DNA of 64,000 bases from Strongylocentrotus purpuratus (Eukaryota; Echinodermata; Echinoidea; Camarodonta; Strongylocentrotidae), in contig NW_022145601.1 in assembly GCF_000002235.5 (NCBI RefSeq), positions 7,823,660 through 7,887,659 on the forward strand, read 5' to 3'. The translations under genes were made by a program, and so were the position numbers. Shown here in pieces: positions 13,001-26,900 of the stretch. Under the pieces are notes generated by a model, which was not told the DNA's origin, made no database searches, and saw nothing but the letters and a program-made list of their open reading frames with translations. Every line of letters starts with the position of its first letter. Position 1 is the first letter of the stretch.

Positions 13001-16000
13001 GCGCATAGGTAATCTTGAGTAAATTGCCGCAATTTTCACTGGCAATGCAAATAAGATGTAGAAAAGATGGTAGAGTACATATTGAGCAGTTTCTTTGTGT
13101 CTGACAGTGAAGTCCAGCAAGTAAACAGGTTTACTTGCATAATTTGAATATTAAGACACTGATAACGTTTAAATTTCACAGATAGGACATACATGACATA
13201 TTCAGAATTCCTGCAAAGTTCTACAGAATTGATGTTGGCTGCAAAAGGGACATAGTATATTTAAAGAGAAACAAAACGTACATTGACTCATAAAATGGGT
13301 ACATGACATTTTATTACTCAACTGCGGAGGAAGTATATGTTTTATTAATTTTTTTGGCAGTGGCATGACAAGTTGTTTCTATGATGGCAAGTGGGATATT
13401 GTTCCAAAAACTTCCATGCTTTTGAATCAGCCACTGTAAAAAAAATTCCTGTAGGTGAGAGTCTGGATTTAGGATTTAGGATTAGTGCGTCAGTTGTTGC
13501 ACGAATGATGCAAGCTGGTCTACCGGTATATATTTGGAGGGTGTTATTAAGATATTCAGGTGTCCAATGATTTAGAATTTTGTAGACATCAAAAGAATGC
13601 GTTGTTCAGTTGTTGAGGTAACCAGTGGAGTTCTGTAATCAAGTGCAGTCTGAGATTGAAAGCCAAAGATTAATCTAGTGGCTCGATCCTGGACAGTTTC
13701 TTCTTCTTTCATCCCTTCCATATTTTGCAGACAAAACATAAAGACAATTGTAATAATCTAATGTTTATAGAATAAGCATGGTCATGACTATAGTCTTAGC
13801 ATCAATGAATCTAGGAATCCGCCATATAACCCAGAGATAATGAGTACAATCATGCTATATACAGATTGTTTATATTAGAAGACAATGTGAACATTTTATT
13901 ACTGCAAACCCCAAGATTTGTTACTATTAGAGGAAATAGGAATAAGATCATTTACATCAAGTTGCAGACAGGAAATATGTTCAAGATAGCAAGCAGAGGA
14001 ACAAAGAGCCATGAATCCAGAGTTAGTACCGTTCAATTTTAATTCGAAGACATCCAAGTGTCTAATTCAGCAATGAATAGTGAGATTTGTAGAGTACTTT
14101 CATGAAAATTTTCCGGAGAGCATGGGTCAACAGATATATTCTACTGAATGACATCAGCATAGCTTCTTAACCATATTTATGGACAATGGCGTAGTGTAGC
14201 CTCAGTCATTTCGGGGGGGGGGGACCAGTTTTTAGTCTACTAGGTCAGCGATTTTTCAACCTTTTGTAAGTCATGGCACCCTTTCAGGTTTAAAATGTTT
14301 GCATCACCCCATTCCAAATTCATCAAAGAGGATTTTTTTTTCCATCGGAGGGCGGTGAGGGCCTCTTGTCTGAACATCATGCTATCCAGATCCTTACTAT
14401 TGCGAGCAAGCAGAAGCGAGCAAGCAAAAACGAATTGAAAAAATGTTGCAGTCATCAATATACGCTAGTATGAGGATATTCATGGACCTCTCTGCTTGAA
14501 TTTGGTGAGTGTAATTGACGCAGAGCAATTGGCGTAGGAGCAAGTGAAGTACAACCTAGAAACAATGCGTGCCTCTATTCATTTCTTGTATTGTTTTTAT
14601 TCTATTAAACAGATGATACAGATCCGGTGGTTGTCTGCGTGGCCACTGCTACAACAACTACTAGTGCAGGGTCTGCTGTTAATGGGGCCGACCTTGTGGC
14701 CGCCTCGGACAACGTAGCAGTTGTGAGTACAACTTTCAATCCAGACCTGGAGTCTTACACAGTTGGATCAACACCGGTGGTTGTCACCGTAGAAGATGCT
14801 GCTGGGAATTCTGCAAGCTGTACCGCAACGGTTAGCGTTACGGGTAAGACTACGAAGTCAGATACGGAAAAGAAATGGAATATTCTTAGGGCAGCTCCTT
14901 TGAAGCGTCTACTGTACACCATTTGCATTAGCGTTTAATTACCAACGTTGACTGTTGAACATTGCCTAAGATCTTCTCTCATAATGTTGATAAGTACCGT
15001 GTGCAATGTTAGATCGAACATTTTGTGCGCTTACCCGTGCTTGCGCATAGGTAATCTTGAGTAAATTGCCGCAATTTTCACTGGCAATGCAAATAAGATG
15101 TAGAAAAGAGAGTAGAGTACTTGTTGAGCAGTTTCTTTGAAGCGTCCGAGAATATAAGCATTCATCGACAGTGGACGCGGCAAAATAAATTCTGCTACAT
15201 GTATAGTGCAGAGCAGTAGTGAAATGTTCGAAAGTGGTTATCAAGTGCCTATCGCATCATGTGTGTCTGTAAAATGGCTCTTATATAGTCAGCTAATGCG
15301 GAAGTGTAAGTCAGATGTTCGAAAGTCATATGGTGTAATTGGGGTCAAAATATTTAAAGTATAGTAATTATAGCAGTAGGAGAGAAATAGAGAAAGAGTG
15401 ACACAGATAGAGAGGTTGAGAGTACTCCCCTCCATGCACACAGACAATTCAAATCGATGTCCTCATGGGGAATATACTAATGACATTTCACTCGATCGCT
15501 TGATTACATCGATTCTTAAAATCACATTCCAAAGCGTATGCTTCAGTAGTGTCTGTAATGATTTCTCTTTTGAATATGTATAGGCCTCGATCCATACTAG
15601 TCTTGTCCTCATAGGGGAATCCGCCTAGGGGAGAAACGCATTATTTTCTTCATCGTCCTTTAACATACGTTTAATAGCATTTGCCTTCATTCCTTGGCGA
15701 GCATCCAGTTCAAGCCGCTATGCCATTTTTGAAGTTGCAAATTAAGGATTCTTCTGACAACAGGAAAATCTGTCGGACTGTGAAAGTGAAGTTTTCCTTG
15801 ATACATGTACATTCCTCAGGGCCTTGCATTTTCATTTGAATTATGTTACAGAGTTGATTTGTAACTGCATGCCACAGCGTGTACAAGAGGTGCGCTAAGA
15901 AGAGATCTTTAAAGTGCCCTGACATTTGCTCCGGGTTTTAATTCGGCAAGGGTATTGGATTGGGGGGAGGGTTACGGTTGCAGTTAGGTTTCATTAGGTG

Positions 16001-19000
16001 AGGTTAGGATGAGAGTTGCAGGTTAGGCCTGGTGTTTGTTGGGTTCAGCGTTATGATTAAGAATTTGGTGAGTGTGTAGGAAATTGACGCAGAACAATTG
16101 GCGTAGGAGCAAGTGAAGTACAACCTAGAAACAATGCGTGCCTCTATTCATTTCTCGTATTGTTTTATTCTGTTAAACAGATGATACAGATCCGGAAGTT
16201 AGCTGCGAGGCCGTAACTGCATTTACTAGTCGAGGGTCTACTGTTGAATCGGAACAACTTGTGACAGAGGCCTCGGACAATGTATTGGTTGTGAGTACAA
16301 CTTTCGATCCAGAGCAGACGTCTTACCCAGTTGGATCAACACCGGTGGTTGTCACCGTAGCAGATGCTGCTGGAAATGAGGCAAGCTGTACCGCAACGGT
16401 TACAGTTGAGGGTAAGTCTACGAAGTCAGATACGGAAAAGAAATGGAATATTCTTAGGGCAGCTCCTTTGAAGCGTCTACCGTACACCATTTGCATTAGC
16501 GTTTAATTACCAACGTTGACTGTTGAACATTGCCTAAGATCTTCTCTCATAATGTTGATAAGTACCGTGTGCAATGTTAGATCGAACATTTTGTGCGCTT
16601 ACCCGTGCTTGCGCATAGGTAATCTTGAGTTAATTGCCGCAATTTTCATTGGCAATGCAAATAAGATGTAGAAAAGATGGTAGAGTACATATTGAGCAGT
16701 TTCTTTGTGTCTGACAGTGAAGTCTAGCAAGTAAACAGGTTTACTTGCATAATTTGAATATTAAGACACTGATAACGTTTAAATTTCACAGATAGGACAT
16801 ACATGACATATTCAGAATTCCTGCAAAGTTCTACAGAATTGATGTTGGCTGCAAAAGGGACATAGTATATTTAAAGAGAAACAAAACGTACATTAACTCA
16901 TAAAATGGGTACATGACATTTTATTACTCAACTGCGGAGGAAGTATATGTTTTATTAATTTTTTGGCAGTGGCATGACAAGTTGTTTCTATGATTGCAAG
17001 TGGGATATTGTTCCAAAAACTTCCATGCTTTTGAATCAGCCACTGTAAAAAAAATTCCTGTAGGTGAGAGTCTGGATTTAGGATTTAGGATTAGTGCGTC
17101 AGTTGTTGCACGAATGATGCAAGCTGGTCTACCGGTATATATTTGGAGGTTAGGCCTGGTGTTTGTTGGGTTCAGCGTTATGATTAAGAATTTGGTGAGT
17201 GTGTAGGAAATTGACGCAGAACAATTGGCGTAGGAGCAAGTGAAGTACAACCTAGAAACAATGCGTGCCTCTATTCATTTCTCGTATTGTTTTATTCTGT
17301 TAAACAGATGATACAGATCCGGAAGTTAGCTGCGAGGCCGTAACTGCATTTACTAGTCGAGGGTCTACTGTTGAATCGGAACAACTTGTGACAGAGGCCT
17401 CGGACAATGTATTGGTTGTGAGTACAACTTTCGATCCAGAGCAGACGTCTTACCCAGTTGGATCAACACCGGTGGTTGTCACCGTAGCAGATGCTGCTGG
17501 AAATGAGGCAAGCTGTACCGCAACGGTTAGCGTTACGGGTAAGTCTACGAAGTCAGATACGGAAAAGAAATTGAATATTCTTAGGGCAGCTCCTTTGAAG
17601 CGTCTACCGTACACCATTTGCATTAGCGTTTAATTACCAACGTTGACTGTTGAACATTGCCTAAGATCTTCTCTCATAATGTTGATAAGTACCGTGTGCA
17701 ATGTTAGATCGAACATTTTGTGCGCTTACCCGTGCTTGCGCATAGGTAATCTTGAGTTAATTGCCGCAATTTTCACTGGCAATGCAAATAAGATGTAGAA
17801 AAGATGGTAGAGTACATATTGAGCAGTTTCTTTGTGTCTGACAGTGAAGGCTAGCAAGTAAAGAGGTTTACTTGCATAATTTGAATATTAAGACACTGAT
17901 AACGTTTAAAATTCACAGATAGGACATACATTACATATTCAGAATTCCTGCAAAGTTCTACAGAATTGATGTTGGCTGCAAAAGGGACATAGTATATTTA
18001 AAGAGAAACAAAACGTACATTAACTCATAAAATGGGTACATGACATTTTATTACTCAACTGCGGAGGAAGTATATGTTTTATTAATTTTTTTGGCAGTGG
18101 CATGACAAGTTGTTTCTATGATTGCAAGTGGGATATTGTTCCAAAAACTTCCATGCTTTTGAATCAGCCACTGTAAAAAAAATTCCTGTAGGTGAGAGTC
18201 TGGATTTAGGATTTAGGATTAGTGCGTCAGTTGTTGCACGAATGATGCAAGCTGGTCTACCGGTATATATTTGGAGGGTGTTATTAAGATATTCAGGTGT
18301 CCAATGATTTAGAATTTTGTAGACATCAAAAGAATGCGTTGTTCAGTTGTTGAGGTAACCAGTGGAGTTCTGTAATCAAGTGCAGTCTGAGATTGAAAGC
18401 CAAAGATTAATCTAGTGGCTCGATCCTGGACAGTTTCTTCTTCTTTCATCCCTTCCATATTTTGCAGACAAAACATAAAGACAATTGTAATAATCTAATG
18501 TTTATAGAATAAGCATGGTCATGACTATAGTCTTAGCATCAATGAATCTAGGAATCCGCCATATAACCCAGAGATAATGAGTACAATCATGCTATATACA
18601 GATTGTTTATATTAGAAGACAATGTGAACATTTTATTACTGCAAACCCCAAGATTTGTTACTATTAGAGGAAATAGGAATAAGATCATTTACATCAAGTT
18701 GCAGACAGGAAATATGTTCAAGATAGCAAGCAGAGGAACAAAGAGCCATGAATCCAGAGTTAGTACCGTTCAATTTTAATTCAAAGACATCCAAGTGTCT
18801 AATTCAGCAATGAATAGTGAGATTTGTAGAGTACTTTCATGAAAATTTTCCGGAGAGCATGGGTCAACAGATATATTCTACTGAATGACATCAGCATAGC
18901 TTCTTAACCATATTTATGGACAATGGCGTAGTGTAGCCTCAGTCATTTCGGGGGGGGGGGGGGGGGGGGGGGGACCAGTTTTTAGTCTACTAGGTCAGCG

Positions 19001-22000
19001 ATTTTTCAACCTTTTGTAAGTCATGGCACCCTTTCAGGTTTAAAATGTTTGCATCACCCCATTCCAAATTCATCAAAGAGGATTTTTTTTTCCATCGGAG
19101 GGCGGTGAGGGCCTCTTGTCTGAACATCATGCTATCCAGATCCTTACTATTGCGAGCAAGCAGAAGCGAGCAAGCAAAAACGAATTGAAAAAATGTTGCA
19201 GTCATCAATATACGCTAGTATGAGGATATTCATGGACCTCTCTGCTTGAAACTATCCCGTTTCTAGATTTTGAAACATCCCCCGTGCTCTCCGCACATAG
19301 TACGCCACTCTTTATTGATGATATAGAGATGGGGGTGATGTGTGAACAAATGAGAATTGTTCCATGCAGCACGGACCCTTGCGGTACCCCGAAATCTACA
19401 ACCCATGGCTGCAGCTATTTTACCCTAGATGACCAGCAGGAGACTTCATTCATCCACTCGCCCTGCTAGAGGGTTTTTCTGCTTATCAGAAAATGTGACT
19501 TTAGAAATGATCCACTGTCGAGCTTCAGTCGAGCAAGACGAGTAAAGAGATTTCTGTTCTAAAGCCTCGATTATGATATAAATTGCCATATGTACGGTAT
19601 AGGGATTCTAATTTTTTTTTACCGTCATTGTATTCCAGATGATGAGAAGCCAGAACTGACGCTTCCAACTAAAGAGGAATTGGAATTCTGCACCGATCAT
19701 GGGCTATATTACAGGTTATTCGATTTAGAGGATAGGCGTATACCTCGACCAACCTGTTTCGACACAGTTGATGGAGAAATTTCAGAAATATCCCTGACAC
19801 CTTATACCGAGGGTGCATTTGGTATTGGGGGCTGTGACATCGTAGCAACTTGTGTAGATGAAGCTGGAAACTCGTGCGAAAAAACATACACTGTCCAAAT
19901 TATAGGTAAGTACGTGTAGACCCTAGGCCAATTTTCCTCATGGTTGTCTTTTTTTGGGGGGGGGGGCGGGGCTGTCTCTGTGCAAAATATTGTTATCATC
20001 TGTTATGCCTTCATGCTTATTGCAAAATATTTTGTCCATCCTTTATGAGAATTTATTAATTAATACGAAGAATAAATATAGAAGCAACTAGATGTATTAA
20101 ATTGGATTGAATTGAAACTCACGTTAGCTGGGGGAAACTACCATGAGTAGCATTGAGTAAGCGCTACAAGCCTAAAGAGGGATCAGCGATTTGCGAAGGA
20201 GGGGGGAGGGGTTGTGGGGCTGTTGCCCAGCAAAACATTTTTATCATCTGTGTTTTCTTTAAAATGCCAAGTCTTTCCCCCTACCTTCCCTTCTCAAGAT
20301 AGATCAGCAATTCAGCAAATATGTTCATGCTTAACTCAACTTTGACCCCGATAAGGTATTTCAATAGCAGAAAAAAAAAATAGGGATGTCAGATTTCACA
20401 AAGATTTTAAGTTGAACTTATCTCCAAGTTGGACTTAAAAATTATGGAAAGCCGTTAGCATCTTTGAAAATATTTTGTAGCAGTTATTTTAAAAGGCATA
20501 AAATGTTAATTTCAAATTATTCATATTTTCTATTATCAAGGAGATTTCATATTTTTAATGTGTAATTTATGAAAAGTCTAAAATAGTTTAATTTTTTATT
20601 TAACATATTTTTTTTAAAGGCTACAAATGGCTCTCCATAATATTTAAGTCCAACTTAGAGTTCAGTTCGACTTAGGATCTTTGTGAAACATCCCCCGGGA
20701 GACATATTGAACTGGTACAATGTCCAGGAATATTTCACTTTAGAAGTTGTCGGAACATTTTGCCTAGCTCTATCCCGCGGGCTTTGGACAATCCCAAGCT
20801 TGTTTAGCTGGGATAAACATACTCTGATATGCATCTTACATACTTGCTCATGGGCGTGAATAAGCCAGTTGGCAGATACAGGCTGAGGAGGATGGGCTGG
20901 CAGATAAAGTTCATTTGTACCAAAATTGTGTAACCCATTGAGAATCATGCTCATGAAAGTTACATACCGTAATCATTATTCATTTATTCACCAATGTTAC
21001 ATTCTCTGGAAGTGGAAGTATTCTTCTCTATAGAGAGCAAGGAAAAGGTATTCATGAAGCACCTCCATCACTTTTGCAGTGATTAATCTGAAATGCACGA
21101 AGTGTGACGTCTCCAAGTGTCAAAGATCTGTGGATATTTGGGGGTCATTTGTACCAAAGATAACTATCGGTATGATAACTGGTCTTTTATGATTTAATAT
21201 TATCATAATTTATTTATTTTGATGCTTGAGCTTTTTTTAAATTGTTAAATGTGGCTTCTCATTAGAAGATTAACATGTGTGTTTTTGTTTTTTGACAGAC
21301 TGTGAAAAATGTGAATTCCAGCCCGCAGACGCCCTTTCGCTTGAAACTGATAGCGGAGAAAGCTTTGCTACTGTAAAAGTTGGTGGCAACTTTGTCTTGC
21401 CAACAGTCACAGACAACTCACGGGATAAACCTACCCCAACCTGCTCTATCCAGGACGTGGAACTTCCAGCCACTGTTGAACTTGATGGTGCTTGCGTTGT
21501 CAACGCCACTATCCATTGTGTTGCCGAAGATTCCGCTGGGCATCCCTGCGAACTCGACATATCTGTTCAAGTTTCCGGTGAGTAGATCTATGTGATGGGA
21601 GGATCTAACAAAGTTAAAGGGCAATCCAACCCTTGTAATAAGTTCATTTGAATGAAATCAGGGCCCTGCTTCATCAAACTTGATATCAATAAAAAGTTAC
21701 AAGCTACTGTTATAAGCTACTGTTATAAGCTACCGAAATCATGTCATGTGATTGGCCGAGAGCAAATTTGTCATAGAAATTTAGCATTTGTTATAGATAA
21801 AAAGTTTTATGAAACGGGCCCCAGAAACCTCAGAGAAGTAGCATGACGAAAGTTTAAAATAAATCAGACCAATAATAAGAGAGTTATATGAATGTTTTAA
21901 AACTTGAATACCTTGAATACCTTGAATACCGAAGCTTCTGGAAGAAAGCCGTCTCCAGCTGCCAAGCTTCCAGGTCTAACTTCAAGGGGGGGGGGGGGGG

Positions 22001-23887
22001 ATGTCCCAGCTTCTGGGTCTTGCACCATAGTCGTTTTTCATCTGTATCTTGCTGGCTGGTTCATATCAGGAATGTCATAATTGGAGTGTCTACTGGGAGA
22101 ATGGTGAATTATACTGCTCCTTCTTCCAGTGTTTGTCAAGTCTGGCTTTAAAGCTGTTCACCGAGGGTGCAGATACCACCGACTCAGGGAGGGAGTTCCA
22201 GTTGTTGAGGACCCTGTGGCTAAATGAGTCTTGCCTGAGTTTGGTGTTGCACCTGGGTTTGGTCAGTTTGAATGCATGCCTTCTCGTTGTTGAATTGATT
22301 GCAGGTGTGAAGAATTGGATTCCACTTTAAAGCTACCGGTATGCACTTTTTTTCTGGAGCTAATCTATGAAGTCATTAAATTCAACGTTACATGTATGGC
22401 AAATTTCTTCTACCTATCGTGGTTTTACATTTTTTGAAGTTAAATTTACAACGAGCAATTGACAATAACACACATTTTCAAGTCGATAACGATGCCCATG
22501 TCAAATTTTGGTGGACAAATTTGTAGGCCAAAAAAATGAAAAGTCCAAATTCCAATGGCATTTGAAAGATAATACTAATTTAGAACTTCCCTCAAACTAG
22601 AAGGGCTTGAAATTGTCTTTTCAGTGTGGGAAAATAGCGACCGTTAGTTGTATCGAATTTAGGGAGCGCGCTCGTTTAATTAAATAGTCTGATTGTCAGA
22701 CCCTTGTACCGAATGGTTGTACGTTTTGTGCTGCACACAGATTCAATCAGCTTAATTTTTGCCATTACAAGAAGTGGGTTATTGACGTGGACAAATGCTC
22801 ATGTATCCTTTACAGCTCCTTTTATGTATGTTATTACTAAAGAAAAAAAAGGAGTCTGTCAGTCACTCACTAGTGTCTGGCAGTGAAGTCTAGAAGGTAA
22901 ACAGGTTTCTTTGCTTAATTTGAATACTACAATGTAGGACACTGCTAACGTTTACATTTCACAGACAGGACATACGTGACATATTCATAATTCCTGCAAA
23001 GTTCTACAGAATTTGATGTTGGCTGCAAAAGGGATACACTACCTTTATAGCCTATAAGAGCACCTGAAGAGCTCTCTGAACGCTGCTGAGATGTGCGACC
23101 TCACATGTTGAACATGATTTGCACAAGCAGACGATGTCCCATGACATCTCACACATTTTCAGTGCCTGTTTTGTCATCTTCTCTTCAGTTATTTCTCTTA
23201 TATCACTTCCGCCAGGCGAAATGTTTAATCTATTGCCTCACTCTAAACCCAGCACATGGTATTATTTTGATGAAAAATGCAGCGATAAAAAATAAAGGAA
23301 TCCGTCACTTGTAAACAAAATATGACGCCATTGTATTTTCAGCTGCATACACCGCGGTATGTTCGGCTTCCAAGAGGGAACAAATGCCATCCATGCTATC
23401 ATTCCGGGGGGTTTTCAACTTGAAAGTGTGGTTTCTTTGATTGTTCATTAACCCCTATCCTGTGTATTTACATACAAAGGCATTTAGTTATCAGAATCGG
23501 TTTCATATCCTTTTTGAATGGTGTAAAAGGCCATCACATTTATATACACTAAACTCATTATAGTTTGAGAAATAATAGCGTTGCAATTATGTTAATTCAT
23601 TATTGGATGTTGTCTGCTTGGGCAGGATTGGTTCATAATATGATGTCATTAAAACATCGTTATTTTTCTGGCGAATACCTCTCGTCTATCCCAGATGCTA
23701 TGGAGGTGGTTTTATTTGAATTTTAATATACCCGATATGTAGTTGACCTAAAACTTGTATGATGGCCATCTTTTAGCTTACCAGTTACTGGTGATACATT
23801 ATTTGCCATATTTGTGATTTTCTTTGAATGGGCACTTTGAGTGTCTGGGCACACAACCCCCCATCATACTACCTTTTCTTCTACTAC

Positions 23888-23935
<48 letters not shown>

Positions 23936-26900
23936 CACTACCACTACTACTACTACTACTACTACTGCTACTGCTACTGCTACTACTTCTACTACTACTG
24001 CTGCTGCTACTACTACAAATACTACTAATACATGTAATACTACCTCTATTACTATTACTACTGCTACTAGTACAACTACAGTTTCATGACTCGAAAATGT
24101 AAAATTTCTTGATCCCTCGCTCAATATATACTTTTACTTAGCTCTGTGAACCATCTGCATTTCTTAGGCTGACGTAGACCTAGATTCAATTGTGTGTTTG
24201 CTGGAGCTATGAAGAAATAATAAGCCATAATGTTTGTCCCACCTAGCAACAACTACAAACGTATGCAATTCGCATTGTGACTGTATTGAGATGATGTAAT
24301 TATTCGTAACATGCGAGTGAAATTATTTGTATCAAGGCACTTCACAGAGCATTCAATTTGGTTCCATTACAAAAGTGGCTTTACATGTAGCTGATGTGCA
24401 GGAAAATCCTCAGGAGTTGTAAAGATAAATAGGACTCACAATTAATTCTCTGCAATTTTGTATTAACAGATAAAGAAGCACCTGTCATCACGAACCTGCC
24501 AGATCAACGCAGATTTACCTTACCACGCAAGCCTTATTTCTTCAACGATCCCGCTGCAGATGATGCCATCCCGAATGCAGAATGCACGGATAATAACATT
24601 GATGGTGCCTACCCTGCTACCAGTCCATACCTTCTGAATACGCATTTTGCTATCGGTGAATGTGATATAGGACTCTACTGTGAAGACAAGTGTGGGGGAA
24701 GATCTGAGGATGAATACAAGCTAACTGTCGTCCGTAAGTATGGCATTATGAAGATGAAGTTCTATATATGTTTGCATTTCTATAAAAAAATTGACCTAAA
24801 TTTAAACAAACAAAAGTCTTCCCACAGTCTAAACCCTTTGAGCTAACTGTAGTTCAATGGAATTTGATGAAGATATTACAGAAATAGGCGTACGCCCCAG
24901 TGGCGACACCTCTTAATTAATATTGACTTTGTGTACGCATCATAGAAACGTTAAAAGGGTAATTTGGGGGGATGTTCTAACATAGTTGCGTATATGGGCC
25001 GATTTGGAACAAAGGGGGGCATTTTTTTTCTAGGGGTACAAATCACCTAAGAAAAATAATTTGTATTCAGCTAGAAATATGTTAAAGAAGATATAAACTT
25101 TATCTATCATGAATAAATCATGATTATCACAATCATTTCATAAAAAGAGGTAAGAAAAATGTATTCCAACTTTATGGGCAACAGTTTATCTTGACTTTTT
25201 GTGACATTAATACTATCAAAAAAATTGAGAGCCAAGCGTGGAGCTGAAAAAATGAAGAATCCCCCCAAAATTTAAATGGATGTAAAGTTTCAGGTTTCAC
25301 ATTTCACAAAAAATAATTCACATAATTGTCAAAATTAGAACATAAAATGAAATATACTAAAAGTTTCACATTATATAATCAATTCTTTGTAAAGATGTCA
25401 AAATTAATTGTATTGAAATAATTGAATAGTAGGTTATACAGGTTGAAATGTGAGGAACCTGTTGAAAAGCTCAGCTGGTAGATTATAGGTTCCCCTAAAA
25501 AAGACTAACATTTGATTGAAGTGGTTGCAATGGTGAAGGATGTACATCATAGTTGTATCGTTATTATCATTATCATGTACATCATTATTTCTGAGATGAA
25601 TTTTGCAATAGTATACATAGTATATAAGTGATGCATGTGGATGAGTTCATTATACGATCTGTCCGCACTCGAGTAGATGCATATTATACAGCTTCAACAA
25701 AAGCAGATAGATTGTTTAATGAAGCAATGAAAACATTCATCATTTGTTTTATATACAAAACTCCTAGGTCCCTTTCATATGATGTAAAACAAAATAATTT
25801 AAAGATTGCTTCGCTGTCAAATAAATCCAAATTTTAATAGGCTTTCGTGTGCATACAGAGACAAGCGCACTTTAATACCTCTACCGTGTGAGTCAAAAAA
25901 AAGTTTACAACTAAAAAATTGCTAATTATTTTAAAAATCATCTATGGACAGTAAATTATTATACACCTTATGAAAGAGTGTTTTATTTCAAATCATTTGA
26001 TATCATTTTTGTGTGGTATCTGTATGTGTTCACGCTTGGATGAACAGGAGGCATTGTTTGCAAGAGTGCAAAAATCGACTTGCGCCAAAGTGATGCCTAC
26101 AGTATGCATTATGCTGTGATTAGCGGATGAGAGAATGAATTGATTGTATCAAAATGAAGTGCATTGCTTATGCTTTTTGCAGAAGGAAAGTCACACACAC
26201 ACACACACGCACAAATGTTGTTGATATTTGATATGTGTGGCTTGATTGATGTTGTTAGGGATGTTATTTGGATCTGCAAAGACCGAATCAATACCCAAAT
26301 CCCAATTGTTTTATTCAAACATCACATAAGCAACTTTGGTGCAAGTCGATTTTTGCACTCTAGCAAACAATGCCTCCTGTTTATCCAAGCGTGAACACAT
26401 ACCACACAAAAATGATACCAAATGAATTGGGATAGAATACTCTTTCATAAGATGTATAATAATTTACTGTTCATATATAATTTTTTTAATAATTAGCAAA
26501 TTTCTTGGTGTAAACTTTTTTTTGACTCGCACTGTATATATGTTAACGCACAGTGCTACACAAGTGTAGGCCTGGTACCAGTAACTTTTGCACAACTTTT
26601 ATGACAAAACATGGGGTATAGTCTCAGTACCGGTAAATAAACCACATGTGACCGCATTTGACCAATCAGTTTGTAAAGCAGGTGAATTAAATAGTTGATA
26701 ACCAGGGGTTAAGGTGAGGTCTATTGCTCTACCTGCAGTGAATGAACCAATGAAATTTATTTAATCCCTGATCCAACATTATTCCTAACATTTACCTTAA
26801 AGGAAACCTCATCCCAAAGAATAAGTGTATACATGTAGGTATGCTGAAAGTTGAGATTTATTCCTACCAAAGTACATCACGTTATCAAGAAAATGGCCAA

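Larger units (their letters stand above)
3447..19250 (+). repeat. higher-order tandem array of HYR exons with their introns
   Basis: Exons and introns are duplicated together. A-to-A spacing is 5175 bp (A1-A2) and 3616 bp (A2-A3); B-to-B spacing is 5175 and 3608 bp. The order A-B-C, A-B, A-B-C-C implies a roughly 5.2-kb A-B-C unit, one copy of which has lost C, plus a later duplication of C. Two intron types recur: long (L, about 1.8 kb, after A exons and C3) and short (s, about 1.33 kb, after B exons and C1). By eye, copies differ by only scattered substitutions, small indels and G-run length. B1, B2 and B3 encode identical peptides. The array ends where the pre-D intron becomes unique after CCTCTCTGCTTGAA near 19250. 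Confidence 0.9.
21578..24469 (+). other. intron E-F
   Basis: About 2.9 kb. Contains a small MITE (21661-21822), a G run at about 21986-22000, an antisense LINE end (22085-22330), a relic of L-intron sequence (22869-23034) and an ACT microsatellite (23879-24070). The stretch 24218-24415 resembles 31820-32015. The Leu-rich and Thr-rich open frames over the microsatellite are artefacts. Confidence 0.7.

Noticed and set aside
23824-24124. Leu-, Thr- and Val-rich open frames of 80-90 codons
   Set aside because: All arise from the ACT microsatellite. The same applies to the His/Met/Asp frames at 32949-33351 and the Ser/Ile/Asn frames at 37034-37258.
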